Shown piece by piece: positions 42,755-52,723 of a DNA stretch of 64,000 bases (the first letter of the stretch is position 1; each line of letters opens with the position of its first letter). Made by a program: the position numbers and the translations under genes. The notes under the pieces are model-generated. The model was given only the letters and a program-made list of their open reading frames with translations. It was not told the DNA's origin and searched no databases. The DNA is taken from positions 163,374-227,373 of the forward strand of contig JAEUKE010000117.1 in assembly GCA_016794345.1 (NCBI GenBank), in the 5' to 3' direction. The DNA is from Myxococcales bacterium (GTDB lineage Bacteria > Myxococcota_A > Polyangia > Polyangiales > Polyangiaceae).

Positions 42755-43930
42755 GTGACCGACAAATCGATCTGGGCACACGAGGACGGGCTCACCTTCC
42801 TGAACCACGGGTCGTTCGGCGCGACACCTCGCCCCGTGCTCGAGCACCAGGCGTCGTTGCGCGCGGAGATGGAGCGGGACCCGATCCGGTTCCTGGTGGA
42901 CGAGCTCGAGCAGAGGCTCGACACGGTGCGGGCCTTCGTCGCGCCGCGGCTGGGTGCCCCCGCCGAGGGGCTGGCGTTCGTTCCCAACCCGACGTTCGCC
43001 GTGAACTCGGTGCTGGCCTCGATAGCGCTCTCGCCAGGCGACGAGATCGTGTTCACGAGCCACGGCTACAACGCCTGCAACAACGCCGTTCGGCGCAGGG
43101 CCGAGCAGAGCGGCGCCGTGCCGGTGTGTGTCGAGCTCCCCTTCCCGGTCGCGAGCGCCTCGGCGGTCACGGAGCGACTGGTCTCGGCCTTCACCGAGCG
43201 GACGCGATTGCTCCTCGTCGACCACGTCACCAGCCCGACGGGGCTCGTGCTCCCGATCGAAGATATCGTCCGTGAAGCCCACGCGCGCGGCATCGACGTG
43301 CTGATCGACGGAGCACACGCTCCCGGCATGTTGCCGCTCTCGATCGAGCGCCTCGGTGTCGCGTGGTACACGGGTGCGTTCCACAAATGGCTCTGCGCCC
43401 CGAAGGGAGCGAGCTTCCTCTACACCCGCGAGGACAAACGCGGAGCGACGAGGCCGATCGTGACGAGCCACGGCGCCAACACCACGCGAACCGACCGGTC
43501 CCGCTACCTGGTGGAGTTCGACTGGACAGGCACGCACGATCCCACGGCGCTGCTCTCGGTTCCGGCGGCGATCGAAGCCGTCGAGGCCCTACATCCGGAC
43601 GGCATCGCTGGCGTCATGCGCGACAACCGCGAGCTCGCGCTTCGGGGCCGCGATCTCCTGGCGGAGCGACTCGAGCGCGAGCCTCCGTGCCCCGACGATA
43701 TGGTCGGCTCGCTCGCGGCGCTCTCGCTGCCGGCAGGGCCTGCGGACCCGCTGCGCCTGGCGCTCCGGCGTCGGCATCGAATCCAGGTGCCCGTCTTCGC
43801 GTTTCGCCAGGCCCCGGAGCGACTCGTCCGAGTCTCGGCCCAACGGTACAACGCCCTCGACGATTACGAGCACCTGGCGAGGGCGCTCGAGCTCGAGCTC
43901 GCCGCCGAGCTCGAGCTTGCTCTGCGCTAG
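42755..43930 (+). CDS. class V aminotransferase-fold PLP enzyme (isopenicillin-N-epimerase-like)
   Basis: A 391-residue PLP enzyme of the fold of cysteine desulfurases and isopenicillin N epimerase. It opens FLNHGSFGATP; the aspartate and His binding PLP are in VLIDGAHAPG, and the Schiff-base Lys is in GAFHKWLCAPKG. The catalytic cysteine expected in desulfurases near the C-terminus is not obvious, so an epimerase- or aminotransferase-like reaction is more likely. GTG start, divergent from the radical SAM gene by 41 bp. The last 4 bp overlap the convergent MarR gene. Confidence 0.85.
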   Translation: MTDKSIWAHEDGLTFLNHGSFGATPRPVLEHQASLRAEMERDPIRFLVDELEQRLDTVRAFVAPRLGAPAEGLAFVPNPTFAVNSVLASIALSPGDEIVFTSHGYNACNNAVRRRAEQSGAVPVCVELPFPVASASAVTERLVSAFTERTRLLLVDHVTSPTGLVLPIEDIVREAHARGIDVLIDGAHAPGMLPLSIERLGVAWYTGAFHKWLCAPKGASFLYTREDKRGATRPIVTSHGANTTRTDRSRYLVEFDWTGTHDPTALLSVPAAIEAVEALHPDGIAGVMRDNRELALRGRDLLAERLEREPPCPDDMVGSLAALSLPAGPADPLRLALRRRHRIQVPVFAFRQAPERLVRVSAQRYNALDDYEHLARALELELAAELELALR

Positions 43931-44391
43931 CGGTCTTGCCGGGCGAGCTCGTCCGCGACCAGCGCGAGGGCGCGGGTGGCAGACCCGAGCTCGTCGGCCT
44001 TGAGCCGACCCAGCGCGCGACGAACGGCCGCCTCCGCGGTGCCCGCTTGCTGCGCATCGAGCTTTCGCCCCGCCGCAGTCAGCGTGAAGAGCTTGCGACG
44101 CGCGTCGCCGTTGTCGCGCTTCTGCTCCACCAGACCGCGCGACTCGAGACGGCGGAGCACGCCGGTCAGCGTGCTCGGGTGGACACACATCGCGCGCGCC
44201 AGCGTGCCCGCCGACGCGCCCGGAGCCCGGCCGAGGATCCGGATGACGAGGCGCTGGGGCCCGGTGACTCCGAGATCCGACTCCATGCGCTTCGATCGGC
44301 TCTGCAGCCCGTGTGCGAGCGACCAGAGCAGACGCATGAAGTCGAGAGTGTGCCCGAGCTGAAGCGGGGGTTCGGTTTCCATAATCTGCAC
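43927..44391 (-). CDS. MarR-family transcriptional regulator
   Basis: A 154-residue winged-helix dimer-forming regulator. The DNA-binding helix reads [32 protein letters not shown], and the wing follows as [17 protein letters not shown]. MarR proteins typically repress their own gene and a divergent neighbour, releasing on ligand or oxidant. Here the divergent neighbour is class I fumarase, and an inverted repeat lies between them at 44559-44572. The ATG at 44391 or at 44382 could be the start. Confidence 0.88.
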   Translation of the reverse strand: MQIMETEPPLQLGHTLDFMRLLWSLAHGLQSRSKRMESDLGVTGPQRLVIRILGRAPGASAGTLARAMCVHPSTLTGVLRRLESRGLVEQKRDNGDARRKLFTLTAAGRKLDAQQAGTAEAAVRRALGRLKADELGSATRALALVADELARQDR

Positions 44392-44554
44392 ATCGCGAGT
44401 CTACGGCCGCGACGTCGCGAACGGACAGTTCCTTGTGGCGGGTTACGGCGCGTCCGCTGCAACTCGTTTTCCCTGCTGAGCAACGCCCAGCCCTCGTCCA
44501 AGTCGGCGCAACCGCGCTTGGACAAGGCTGCGACACTTCGCCCTCGAACGACAA

Positions 44555-44572
44555 TATAACGTTTCGCAACGT
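44555..44572. promoter_or_regulatory. candidate MarR operator overlapping a -10-like box for fumarase
   Basis: An inverted repeat ACGTT-TCGC-AACGT (44559-44572) directly overlaps TATAAC (44555-44560) in the 227-bp gap between the divergent MarR and fumarase genes. Overlap of an operator and a -10 box would suit repression. No convincing -35 was found. Confidence 0.4.
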
Positions 44573-44618
44573 CATAAGACGTACTCAGCAGGGGCGCGCT
44601 ACACTCCGCCGCGCCATC

Positions 44619-46270
<1,652 letters not shown>

Positions 46271-46274
<4 letters not shown>

Positions 46275-46963
46275 CGATCGAGAAGATCATCGAGGGTTTC
46301 CTCCACTTCCGGCAGCACGTACGGCCGTCCCTCGCGCCGCTCTTCTCGCGGCTCGCGGACGGGCAATCGCCGGGGGTCCTGCTCTTCGCCTGCTCCGACA
46401 GCCGCGTCGTGCCGAACAGGATCGCGTCGAGCGACCCCGGCGACGTCTTCGAGGTGCGCACGGTCGGCAACCTCGTCGCCCCCGCCACCGCCACCGGGCT
46501 CTCGGTCGGCGATCTGTCGGAGGCGGCCGCCGTCGAATACGCGGTCGGCGTGCTCGGCGTCCGGGACGTGATCGTGATGGGGCACTCCCGATGCGGCGCC
46601 ATGAAAGCGGCGCTCGGGAGCGCCGACGCGCTCGCGACCGCGCCCAACCTGGCGAGCTGGCTCTCTCACGCCGCCCCGGCCCGTGGAAAGCTACGGGACG
46701 TCGTCTTCGATCCCGGGCTCTCGGACGTGGACAGGCTCTCGCAGGCGAACGTCCTCGCACAGCTCGACCACGTCGCGACGTACCCGGCGGTGACGAGCGC
46801 GGTCTCCCGCGGGGAGCTCGACCTCCACGGCGCCTGGCTCGACGTCGCTACCGGAGATCTCTACCTGCACGACGCGGCCCTGCGCTCGTTCGTCTTGCTC
46901 GACGAGCTCGAGGGCAAGAGGCGCCTCGACGCCTTCGCCGCCGCGCGCGCGGACGGCGGCTGA
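46271..46963 (+). CDS. beta-class carbonic anhydrase
   Basis: A 230-residue zinc enzyme interconverting CO2 and bicarbonate. Zinc ligands are Cys41 (ACSDSR with Asp43 and Arg45), His105 and Cys108 (GHSRCGAM). Length and motifs are typical. The GTG start overlaps the fumarase stop (GTGA), so the two proteins are made together. Bicarbonate supply for carboxylases or PEP carboxylase is the likely reason, but this is inference. Confidence 0.93.
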
Positions 46964-47452
46964 TCAGTTGGAGACGACGACGACCCCGCGCTCGTAGCGG
47001 ACGCGCAGCCCCTGCGCCTCCGCGATGAGCTCGAGCGCTTCGAAGGGCTCCACGTCCTTGAGCGACACGGTCACCTCGTGCGCGGAGGGCGCGTCGAGGA
47101 CGATGTCGAATCGGCCGGCGTCGGAGAGGAGCCGCGCGACGTCGTCGAAAGGCGCGCGCCTCAGCTCGACGTCCACGCGACGCCGTCTCGGCGGCCGACG
47201 CCTCGCCGTCTCCTCCGAGCGGGCGCCGATCCGTCTCGTCTCCCATCGGTCCGAGACCGGCTCGGCCGCGAGCGGCTGGGGCTCGTCGAGCGAACGGCCC
47301 TCGGCCGTGCCCCGAGGGCCGCCGGCCCCCGGCCCCCCGGCGTCGAGCTCATCACACGCATGACACGCAGGCGCGACGTCCTGGCGCACGTGAGCCGACG
47401 CGCACGAGACGGCGCCGGCCGCGAACACCATCGCGAGACGTCTCGCTTGCAC
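46964..47452 (-). CDS. lipoprotein with a secretin/TonB short N-terminal (STN) domain
   Basis: A 162-residue protein, if started at GTG 47452: MQARRLAMVFAAGAVSCA shows a short signal peptide with lipobox (AVSC). A cysteine pair (CHAC) and a disordered, Gly/Arg-rich linker follow. Residues about 95-162 form an STN domain (DVARLLSDAGRFDIVLD, VTVSLKDVEPFEALELI, LRVRYERGVVVVSN), which in secretins and TonB receptors engages partners at the outer membrane. No secretin domain follows. An ATG at 47494 would give 176 residues. The family of the whole protein is unknown. Confidence 0.65.
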   Translation of the reverse strand: MQARRLAMVFAAGAVSCASAHVRQDVAPACHACDELDAGGPGAGGPRGTAEGRSLDEPQPLAAEPVSDRWETRRIGARSEETARRRPPRRRRVDVELRRAPFDDVARLLSDAGRFDIVLDAPSAHEVTVSLKDVEPFEALELIAEAQGLRVRYERGVVVVSN

Positions 47453-47514
47453 GAAGACATCGTAGCGCCTGCCGCCCCTCCGGCGAGCTATCATGATCGA
47501 GTCGGAGGTCCGCG

Positions 47515-48450
47515 ATGAGCCGGATCGTGCTTCAGACTTGGAACTGCTTCGGGGCGGCGCAGACGGCGGGCGCGGTGCTGCGCTGGAAAGGCCCGCCCGA
47601 TCCGCATCGGTTCGAGCACCCCACGCTCCGGCGCGTGCTCGAAGAGGCCGACATCGTCTGTCTCCAAGAGGTGTTCCTGTCGGACGTGGAGAGCTTCTTC
47701 GACAACCTCGTGCACTCGCACAAGCAGCGCGACACCAACGCCTCGACGTTCTGGCCGCCCACCTTCGGGGGCTCCGGGCTGGGTATCGCCTCGCGGTTTC
47801 CCATCCTCGACAAGCTCGTGCGTCCGTTCCGGAAGCCACACGTCGGTCCCGAGCGCTTTGCTCGAAAGGGGATGCTCCACGCACGCGTCCACGCGTCTCC
47901 CGCCGGCGCCGAGGGGTTCGAGGTCGACATCGTGACGACACACCTGCAAGCGGGCTACTCCGACGGTGCTCGCCGCGTTCGCGAGCGCCAGCTCGCCGAG
48001 ATCCGTGAGCTCGTGGAGGAGGTCGGCTCGCCGACGCGCCCGTTCGTCGTCTGCGGCGATCTCAACATCGACGGCCTCCGCCCCGTCCGTGAGGCCGGGG
48101 AATACGCTGCCCTCACCCGCGCGCTGTCGGACTTCAACGATCTCGGGGCCGAGGACGACCACGCGACGTTCCATCCTCACCCCGAGCACAATCCCCTCGC
48201 CTACCGCTTCGAGCCGTCGGGCCCACGGCAGCGAATCGACTACGTCTTGTTCCGACCTCCGGCCGAGCGCCATATCTCGGTCGAAGCCTGCGAGCTCGTG
48301 CTCGACCGCCCGCTCGACGAGGGTCGGACCTTCGCGTCCGATCATTTCGGCCTGCGGGTCGTTCTCCGGGCCACTGGATCGAACGACGCTCAGGCCGAGC
48401 GATCCGGCCCCGCCGATCAGACCAACTCAATCCTGAGCGAAGTCAGCTGA
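47515..48450 (+). CDS. endonuclease/exonuclease/phosphatase (EEP) family hydrolase
   Basis: A 311-residue Mg2+-dependent phosphodiesterase of the exonuclease III/DNase I/neutral-sphingomyelinase superfamily. Catalytic landmarks are TWNCFG near the N-terminus, CLQEVF (metal Glu), TTHLQAG (His), CGDLNID (Asp/Asn), RIDYVLF and SDHFGLRV (Asp-His pair). The sequence order and the GLGIASR segment favour a sphingomyelinase-like enzyme over DNA repair. No signal peptide is seen. Start ATG 47515, divergent from the STN lipoprotein. Confidence 0.87.
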   Translation: MSRIVLQTWNCFGAAQTAGAVLRWKGPPDPHRFEHPTLRRVLEEADIVCLQEVFLSDVESFFDNLVHSHKQRDTNASTFWPPTFGGSGLGIASRFPILDKLVRPFRKPHVGPERFARKGMLHARVHASPAGAEGFEVDIVTTHLQAGYSDGARRVRERQLAEIRELVEEVGSPTRPFVVCGDLNIDGLRPVREAGEYAALTRALSDFNDLGAEDDHATFHPHPEHNPLAYRFEPSGPRQRIDYVLFRPPAERHISVEACELVLDRPLDEGRTFASDHFGLRVVLRATGSNDAQAERSGPADQTNSILSEVS

Positions 48451-48473
48451 CAGTTCGCCGCGTTCGCAACCCG

Positions 48474-49649
48474 TCAGGCGCGCGCGAGCACGTGCACGTC
48501 GCACAGGTTGAGGCCGCTCGGACCTCGGCTCTCGAGCATCGTGCCCGCCGCCGCGTGAAGACGCCCCGTGTCGAAGGTCTTCAGGGCCGCCTCCCGATCA
48601 CGGCCGCGGAAGGAGTCCTTCGTCACGACCGCGCCCGCGCCGCCGCTCGCCCCGTCCACACCGTCCGAGGCGCCGCAGAGCAACGCGACCCCCTCGGGCA
48701 GCCGAGGCGCTGCGAGAGCCGCGAGGTGACAGGAGCGGCCACCACGCCCGGCGTCGGAGGGGACCTTCACGGACGGCTCGGCCGCACGAACCAGCGCTTG
48801 CCCCGGGTTCAGGCTCGAGGCGAGGCCCACGTACGCGCTCGAGAGCGACTCCACCCCGGCGTCGCTCGGAGGCAGATCGAAGGTCGTCATGCCCTCCGCC
48901 TCGAGCTCCTCTCGAACTTGCGCCACGAAGTCGTCCGGGCGGGCGACGACGCGGTGCTCGAGCGCCCGAGCCCGTGGCTCCGTCGGCTTGAGCGTCTCGA
49001 CGAGCGGCGCCGAGAGGCCGAGCCGCGCGAGCACCGCGCGGGCGTCTTCCACCGTGGAGGGGTCGGCGACGGTCGGCCCCGAGCCGATGTCGTGCGCGCC
49101 CCCGACCAGCACGTCGCTCGCGATCAACGTGAGTACGCGGCCCGTGCCCGACCGGGCGAGCGCGCCCCCTTTGACGCTAGAGAGGTGCCGGCGCACGACA
49201 TTCACCTCGCGGATGGGCACGCCGGCGGCGAGCAGCTCCGCGACGATGGCGCGTTTCTGGTCGAGCGAGAGCCCCGTCGCCGGCGCGGCGAGGAGGGCCG
49301 AGGTGCCGCCCGACACCAGCGCGACCACGTCACCGCCCCGCGCAAGGAGCTCGTGCGCCGCGCGCGCCGCCGCCACGCTCCGCTCCGTCGGCAGGGGGTG
49401 GTCGGAGAAACACACCCGGGTCGACGGCGCGACCCAGCCGAGCGCGATTCCCTCGGGGACGACGAGCAGCGCCTCCTGATGGTGCCGCAACGCGCCCGCG
49501 AGCATGCTGGGCGCGGCCTTCCCCACGGCCAGGACCCGGCTCGCGTCCACGCCGTCCAGCGCTCGCCTGACCCGCCCCGCTAAATCGAAGCGGGACAGCG
49601 CTCGCCGAAAGCAGACACGGAGCAAACGGACGAGCTCGGCAGGCGACAC
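48474..49649 (-). CDS. glycerate 2-kinase (MOFRL family)
   Basis: A 391-residue kinase that forms 2-phosphoglycerate from D-glycerate and ATP, linking glycolate or serine-type carbon to central metabolism. Motifs are AVGKAAPSM, the glycine-rich VALVSGGTSALL, NVVRRHLSSVKGG and the C-terminal GASDGVDGASGGAGA segment. Size and motif order match the type II enzyme (GckA/TtuD-like). The GTG start at 49649 sits near the left end of the tRNA-like array. It converges with the EEP gene, with 23 bp between the stops. Confidence 0.9.
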   Translation of the reverse strand: MSPAELVRLLRVCFRRALSRFDLAGRVRRALDGVDASRVLAVGKAAPSMLAGALRHHQEALLVVPEGIALGWVAPSTRVCFSDHPLPTERSVAAARAAHELLARGGDVVALVSGGTSALLAAPATGLSLDQKRAIVAELLAAGVPIREVNVVRRHLSSVKGGALARSGTGRVLTLIASDVLVGGAHDIGSGPTVADPSTVEDARAVLARLGLSAPLVETLKPTEPRARALEHRVVARPDDFVAQVREELEAEGMTTFDLPPSDAGVESLSSAYVGLASSLNPGQALVRAAEPSVKVPSDAGRGGRSCHLAALAAPRLPEGVALLCGASDGVDGASGGAGAVVTKDSFRGRDREAALKTFDTGRLHAAAGTMLESRGPSGLNLCDVHVLARA

Positions 49650-49705
49650 GAGGAGGATGGTACCGCGTCAGACACTTCGTCGCGCGACCGTCTGGAGAGG
49701 CACAC

Positions 49706-49777
49706 GCTTCGCGTCGTGACTGGCGTCGCGGCCCCACTGTCGATGTGGCCATTCGGGTTCGATTCCCGCGCGGAGCG
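49706..49777 (+). tRNA. tRNA-like gene 1, anticodon GTC (Asp-type), imperfect
   Basis: A 72-base cloverleaf. The acceptor GCTTCGC pairs fully with GCGGAGC (one G-U). The D-stem is CGTG/CGCG with a GG-containing loop. The anticodon loop CTGTCGA keeps U33. One mismatch occurs in the anticodon stem and one in the T-stem, and T8 is replaced. CCA is not encoded (next bases CCC). Confidence 0.5.
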
Positions 49778-49782
49778 CCCCT

Positions 49783-49850
49783 CTCCCTGCTGAAGGATCA
49801 GACGCAGGTTTACGAAACCCGCCTTCCAGGTTCGAGTCCTGGCGGGGAGG
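49783..49850 (+). tRNA. tRNA-like gene 2, anticodon ACG (Arg-type), shortened D-arm
   Basis: The acceptor CTCCCTG pairs with CGGGGAG (one G-U). The T-arm is perfect (CCAGG-TTCGAGT-CCTGG), and CCA is encoded at 49851-49853. The anticodon loop is TTACGAA with U33. Only 15 bases join acceptor and anticodon stems, forming a mini-hairpin CTGA/TCAG instead of a normal D-arm, and the anticodon stem has one mismatch. It may be a pseudogene or a special RNA. Confidence 0.45.
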
Positions 49851-49879
49851 CCAACACGAATGACACTTCTGTATCTCTT

Positions 49880-49953
49880 GCGGTGATAGTTCAAAAGGAG
49901 AATCCGAGGTCGCCTTCCTCGAGATCCGGGTGCGAGCCCCGGTCACCGCTCCA
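49880..49953 (+). tRNA. tRNA-like gene 3, anticodon GCC (Gly-type), with encoded CCACCA
   Basis: A 71-base cloverleaf plus CCA. Perfect stems: acceptor GCGGTGA/TCACCGC, anticodon CGAGG/CCTCG and T CCGGG/CCCGG; the D-stem GTTC/GAAT has one G-U. The D-arm follows the TAGTTCAA pattern of bacterial tRNA-Gly. The anticodon loop is TCGCCTT, so U33 is C. The T-loop is TGCGAGC. Discriminator T is followed by CCACCA at 49951-49956. Confidence 0.65.
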
Positions 49954-49980
49954 CCATGCCCGAGCGCCGCGCGCGCTCCC

Positions 49981-50053
49981 GCGGGGCACGCGATCTGGTG
50001 GTCGCGCCTGCCCGACGAGCAGGTCATGGCGAGTTCGATCCTCGCGCCCCGCA
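49981..50053 (+). tRNA. tRNA-like gene 4, anticodon GAC (Val-type)
   Basis: A 73-base cloverleaf with perfect stems throughout: acceptor GCGGGGC/GCCCCGC, D GCGA/TCGC, anticodon CCTGC/GCAGG, T GCGAG/CTCGC with canonical TTCGATC loop. The anticodon loop CCGACGA has C at 33 and the junction has AC in place of T8-x. Discriminator A, CCA not encoded (CCC follows). Confidence 0.65.
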
Positions 50054-50137
50054 CCCCGACCGCCGAGACGCCCCCCTGGTCGACGAATGACCACCCGGCC
50101 GTCCCCACACGACCGAAGGTCGAAGAACCACTTTCGC

Positions 50138-50159
50138 GTGACTGCTTCGTCACTATAAT
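50138..50159 (+). promoter_or_regulatory. promoter candidate for the VgrG island
   Basis: A perfect TATAAT (50154-50159) lies 35 bp upstream of the first VgrG start. It is preceded immediately by an inverted repeat GTGAC-TGCTTC-GTCAC (50138-50153) that fills the spacer and could bind a regulator. The -35 region (CTTTCG/TTTCGC) is weak. A hairpin GGGG-TTGGT-CCCC (50168-50180) overlaps the leader next to the ribosome site. Confidence 0.55.
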
Positions 50160-50193
50160 CCGCCGACGGGGTTGGTCCCCGAAGGAGGGCTCG

Positions 50194-52713
50194 TTGACGA
50201 GCTTTGCGATCGCTTCGGACGTCGTTCCCTCGACCGCCTCGGTAGCTGGTTTTCAGGGCGTAGACGCCCTCTCCGAGCCGTTCTGCTTCGACATCTACTT
50301 CGTCCTCACGGGCTCGGCGACGGTCGACATCGAAGGCGCTGTCTTCTCGGCAGCGACCCTGTCGATCTCCCGAGACGGTCCGCTGTCGCTCACGGCGCCG
50401 CACACCTACAGCGGAATCTTCAGCGAGATGGAGCTCGTCGCGGCCGTCCCGGGGAACGCGCTCTACCGCGCTCGGCTGGTCCCGCGCTTCTGGCTGCTCG
50501 GGCTCTCCCAACACAGCCGCATCTTCACGAAGCGCACCGTGCGAGACGTCATCACGGAGGTGCTCGGGGAGTACGGGCTGTCGGAGGGCGCGGACTTCGA
50601 GCTTCGCATTTCGGGTGGGCAGACCGAGGAGCACATCTGCCAATACAAGGAGTCGGACTTCGCGTTCCTCTCCCGGTGGATGGCTCGCGAGGGCTTCACC
50701 TACTTTTTCCTCCACGAGGGCGGCAAGGACAAGCTCGTCATCACCGACGAGCCGACCGGACACCCGAGTCTGCGGACGTCCCCCGTGCGCTATTTCCCCG
50801 GCGCCGGGAAAGACGGCTCGTACGAGCAAGCGTTCAGCGAGCTCACGTGTAACCTCGTCGCGCAGCCGGCGCGCGTGACGGTCCGGGACTACGACTACGC
50901 CAAGCCCACGAGCCCGCTCCGCTCGGCCGTGGACGTGAGCGCGTCGTCCGTCGGCGTGTACGACGACTACGGCGCGCGTGTCTTCACCGGCGGGGACGCC
51001 GAGCGCATCGCGCTCGTCCGCGCCAAGCGCCTCAAGTGCCGCGAGCGGACCTTCAGCGCGCGCGGCTCCGCGACGCACCTCTCGGCGGGCACCACCTTCG
51101 AGCTCGACCTCCACCCGCGCGCCGACTTCAACGTCGCCTACCTGGTGACGAGGATCACGCACCTCGGTCGCGAGCCTCACCTCGTCGCGGCGTGGGGCGA
51201 CCTCTCGGACCTGCAAGGCCAGAGCCTCTCGGATACGAACGCCTACGAAATCGAGCTGGAGGCCGTCACCGCGGACGTCCCGTGGAAGGCGCTGGAGACC
51301 ATCGCCTGGCCACACGTGGACTCGTTCGAGAACGCGATCGTCGACGGCCCGGCGGACAGCCAATACGCCCAGATCGACGATCAGGGCCGGTACGCCGTGA
51401 AGTTCCACTTCGACGAGGGGACCCTCAAGGACGGCAAGGCCTCGACTCGGGTCCGGATGATGCAGCCACACGGCGGGACGATCGAGGGCTTCCACTTCCC
51501 GCTCCGCAAGGGCACCGAGGTCATCTGCGCGTTCCTGGGCGGGGACGTCGACCGTCCGTTCATCCAGGCCGTCGCCCCCAACGCGGAGAAGCCCAGCCCG
51601 GTGGTCGCCGCGAACCGCTCGCAGAACATCCTCCAGACCGGCAGCGCGACCTACCTCACCATCGAGGACCAGGCCGGATCGGAGTTCATCAACGTCTTCA
51701 CGCCGAAGGAGCGGTCCGGGCTCTACCTCGGCGTCGGTCGCGGCGAAGGCGGACGCGCGCTGACCTCGAACGCGGCGCCGGCGGTCCCGCCCGCCGGTCC
51801 TGGCGGGCTCAAGCTGGGACCGTTTTCGTTCGACCTGCGCACCGACACGGGACACGCCCAGCTCTACACCGGGCAGAGCCTCGACATCCACGCGCACGGG
51901 CAGCTCCAGCGAATCGCAGGGAGCGACGTGAACGTCACGATGTTCGGCGCGCTCGACCATGACGTGGTCGGCGAGGCGGACGAGTACTACCACCAGACGC
52001 TCGAGAAGTCGGTCGCGCTCAAGGTCACGGCTCGACACGACGACACACGGGACTTCACCGTGCACTTCGCCGCGCTCGAGAAATACGACGCCGTCTTCGA
52101 CAAACACACGGTCGGCCCGGCGATCTTCACCTTCCTCACCGGCTGCGACCGCGAGATCACCGACGGCCTGACGGACTACCACTACTTCTCGAACCAGCAG
52201 CGGACGATCACGAACGGTTACAAGGTCGACCTCTCGCCGAAGAACGAGCTCATCGTCCACGGCGACATGATCCAGACGGTCACGGGCGGCAAGACCGAGC
52301 ACGTGACGGAGAGCCTGGACATCGAGATCGGCGGCAACGTGAACATCGTCCACAACGCGCCGAACGTGAACACGCTCGCCGGCCCCGAGGTCGAAGAGAA
52401 GAAGGGCATGGTCATCGAGGCGTCGCTGCTCGGAAAGCTCGACGTCGTCAGCGGCACCCACAAAGAGGCCTGGTCGTTCTCGCACATCGAGGTCACGGCG
52501 GGCCTGCTCGGCAGCATCTTCTTCCCGCTCGTCTTCGAGACAGGCGTCTCGGCGAACATCAGCTACACGCACATCAAGGCCGAGCTCGTAGGGATGGACT
52601 TCTCGTTCGGCGCCGCGGCCATCGTGGTCGAAGGCCAAGCGACCGAGCTCGATCCTGGGCAGGTCCAGCTGGGGCTCTTCACGCTGACGACGAAGGGCTT
52701 CAAGCTGATGTGA
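50194..52713 (+). CDS. vgrG: type VI secretion spike protein VgrG (first copy)
   Basis: An 839-residue trimeric spike protein that tips the T6SS tube and carries effectors. The N-terminal phage gpD-like part (about 1-385) includes SRIFTKRTVRDVI and EEHICQYKESDFAFLSRWMAREGFTYFF, the VgrG signature. The gp5 OB-fold part (about 390-480) reads YAVKFHFDEG, RVRMMQPHGG, FPLRKGTEVICAFLGGD. The later region is a glycine-rich beta needle, then a tail unlike those of the other two copies. The TTG start is set by a strong ribosome site (GGAGG) about five bases upstream and by the natural N-terminus; longer reading frames upstream run across the tRNA-like genes. The DUF2169 gene follows by 10 bp. Confidence 0.88.
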   Translation: MTSFAIASDVVPSTASVAGFQGVDALSEPFCFDIYFVLTGSATVDIEGAVFSAATLSISRDGPLSLTAPHTYSGIFSEMELVAAVPGNALYRARLVPRFWLLGLSQHSRIFTKRTVRDVITEVLGEYGLSEGADFELRISGGQTEEHICQYKESDFAFLSRWMAREGFTYFFLHEGGKDKLVITDEPTGHPSLRTSPVRYFPGAGKDGSYEQAFSELTCNLVAQPARVTVRDYDYAKPTSPLRSAVDVSASSVGVYDDYGARVFTGGDAERIALVRAKRLKCRERTFSARGSATHLSAGTTFELDLHPRADFNVAYLVTRITHLGREPHLVAAWGDLSDLQGQSLSDTNAYEIELEAVTADVPWKALETIAWPHVDSFENAIVDGPADSQYAQIDDQGRYAVKFHFDEGTLKDGKASTRVRMMQPHGGTIEGFHFPLRKGTEVICAFLGGDVDRPFIQAVAPNAEKPSPVVAANRSQNILQTGSATYLTIEDQAGSEFINVFTPKERSGLYLGVGRGEGGRALTSNAAPAVPPAGPGGLKLGPFSFDLRTDTGHAQLYTGQSLDIHAHGQLQRIAGSDVNVTMFGALDHDVVGEADEYYHQTLEKSVALKVTARHDDTRDFTVHFAALEKYDAVFDKHTVGPAIFTFLTGCDREITDGLTDYHYFSNQQRTITNGYKVDLSPKNELIVHGDMIQTVTGGKTEHVTESLDIEIGGNVNIVHNAPNVNTLAGPEVEEKKGMVIEASLLGKLDVVSGTHKEAWSFSHIEVTAGLLGSIFFPLVFETGVSANISYTHIKAELVGMDFSFGAAAIVVEGQATELDPGQVQLGLFTLTTKGFKLM

Positions 52714-52723
52714 GCGGAGCCCG

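Noticed and set aside
49580..50153. Minus-strand reading frames across the tRNA-like array
   Set aside because: They read the antisense of tRNA T-arms (for example SARESNP and PPRQDSN), typical of false genes over tRNAs. They did, however, lead to finding the array.
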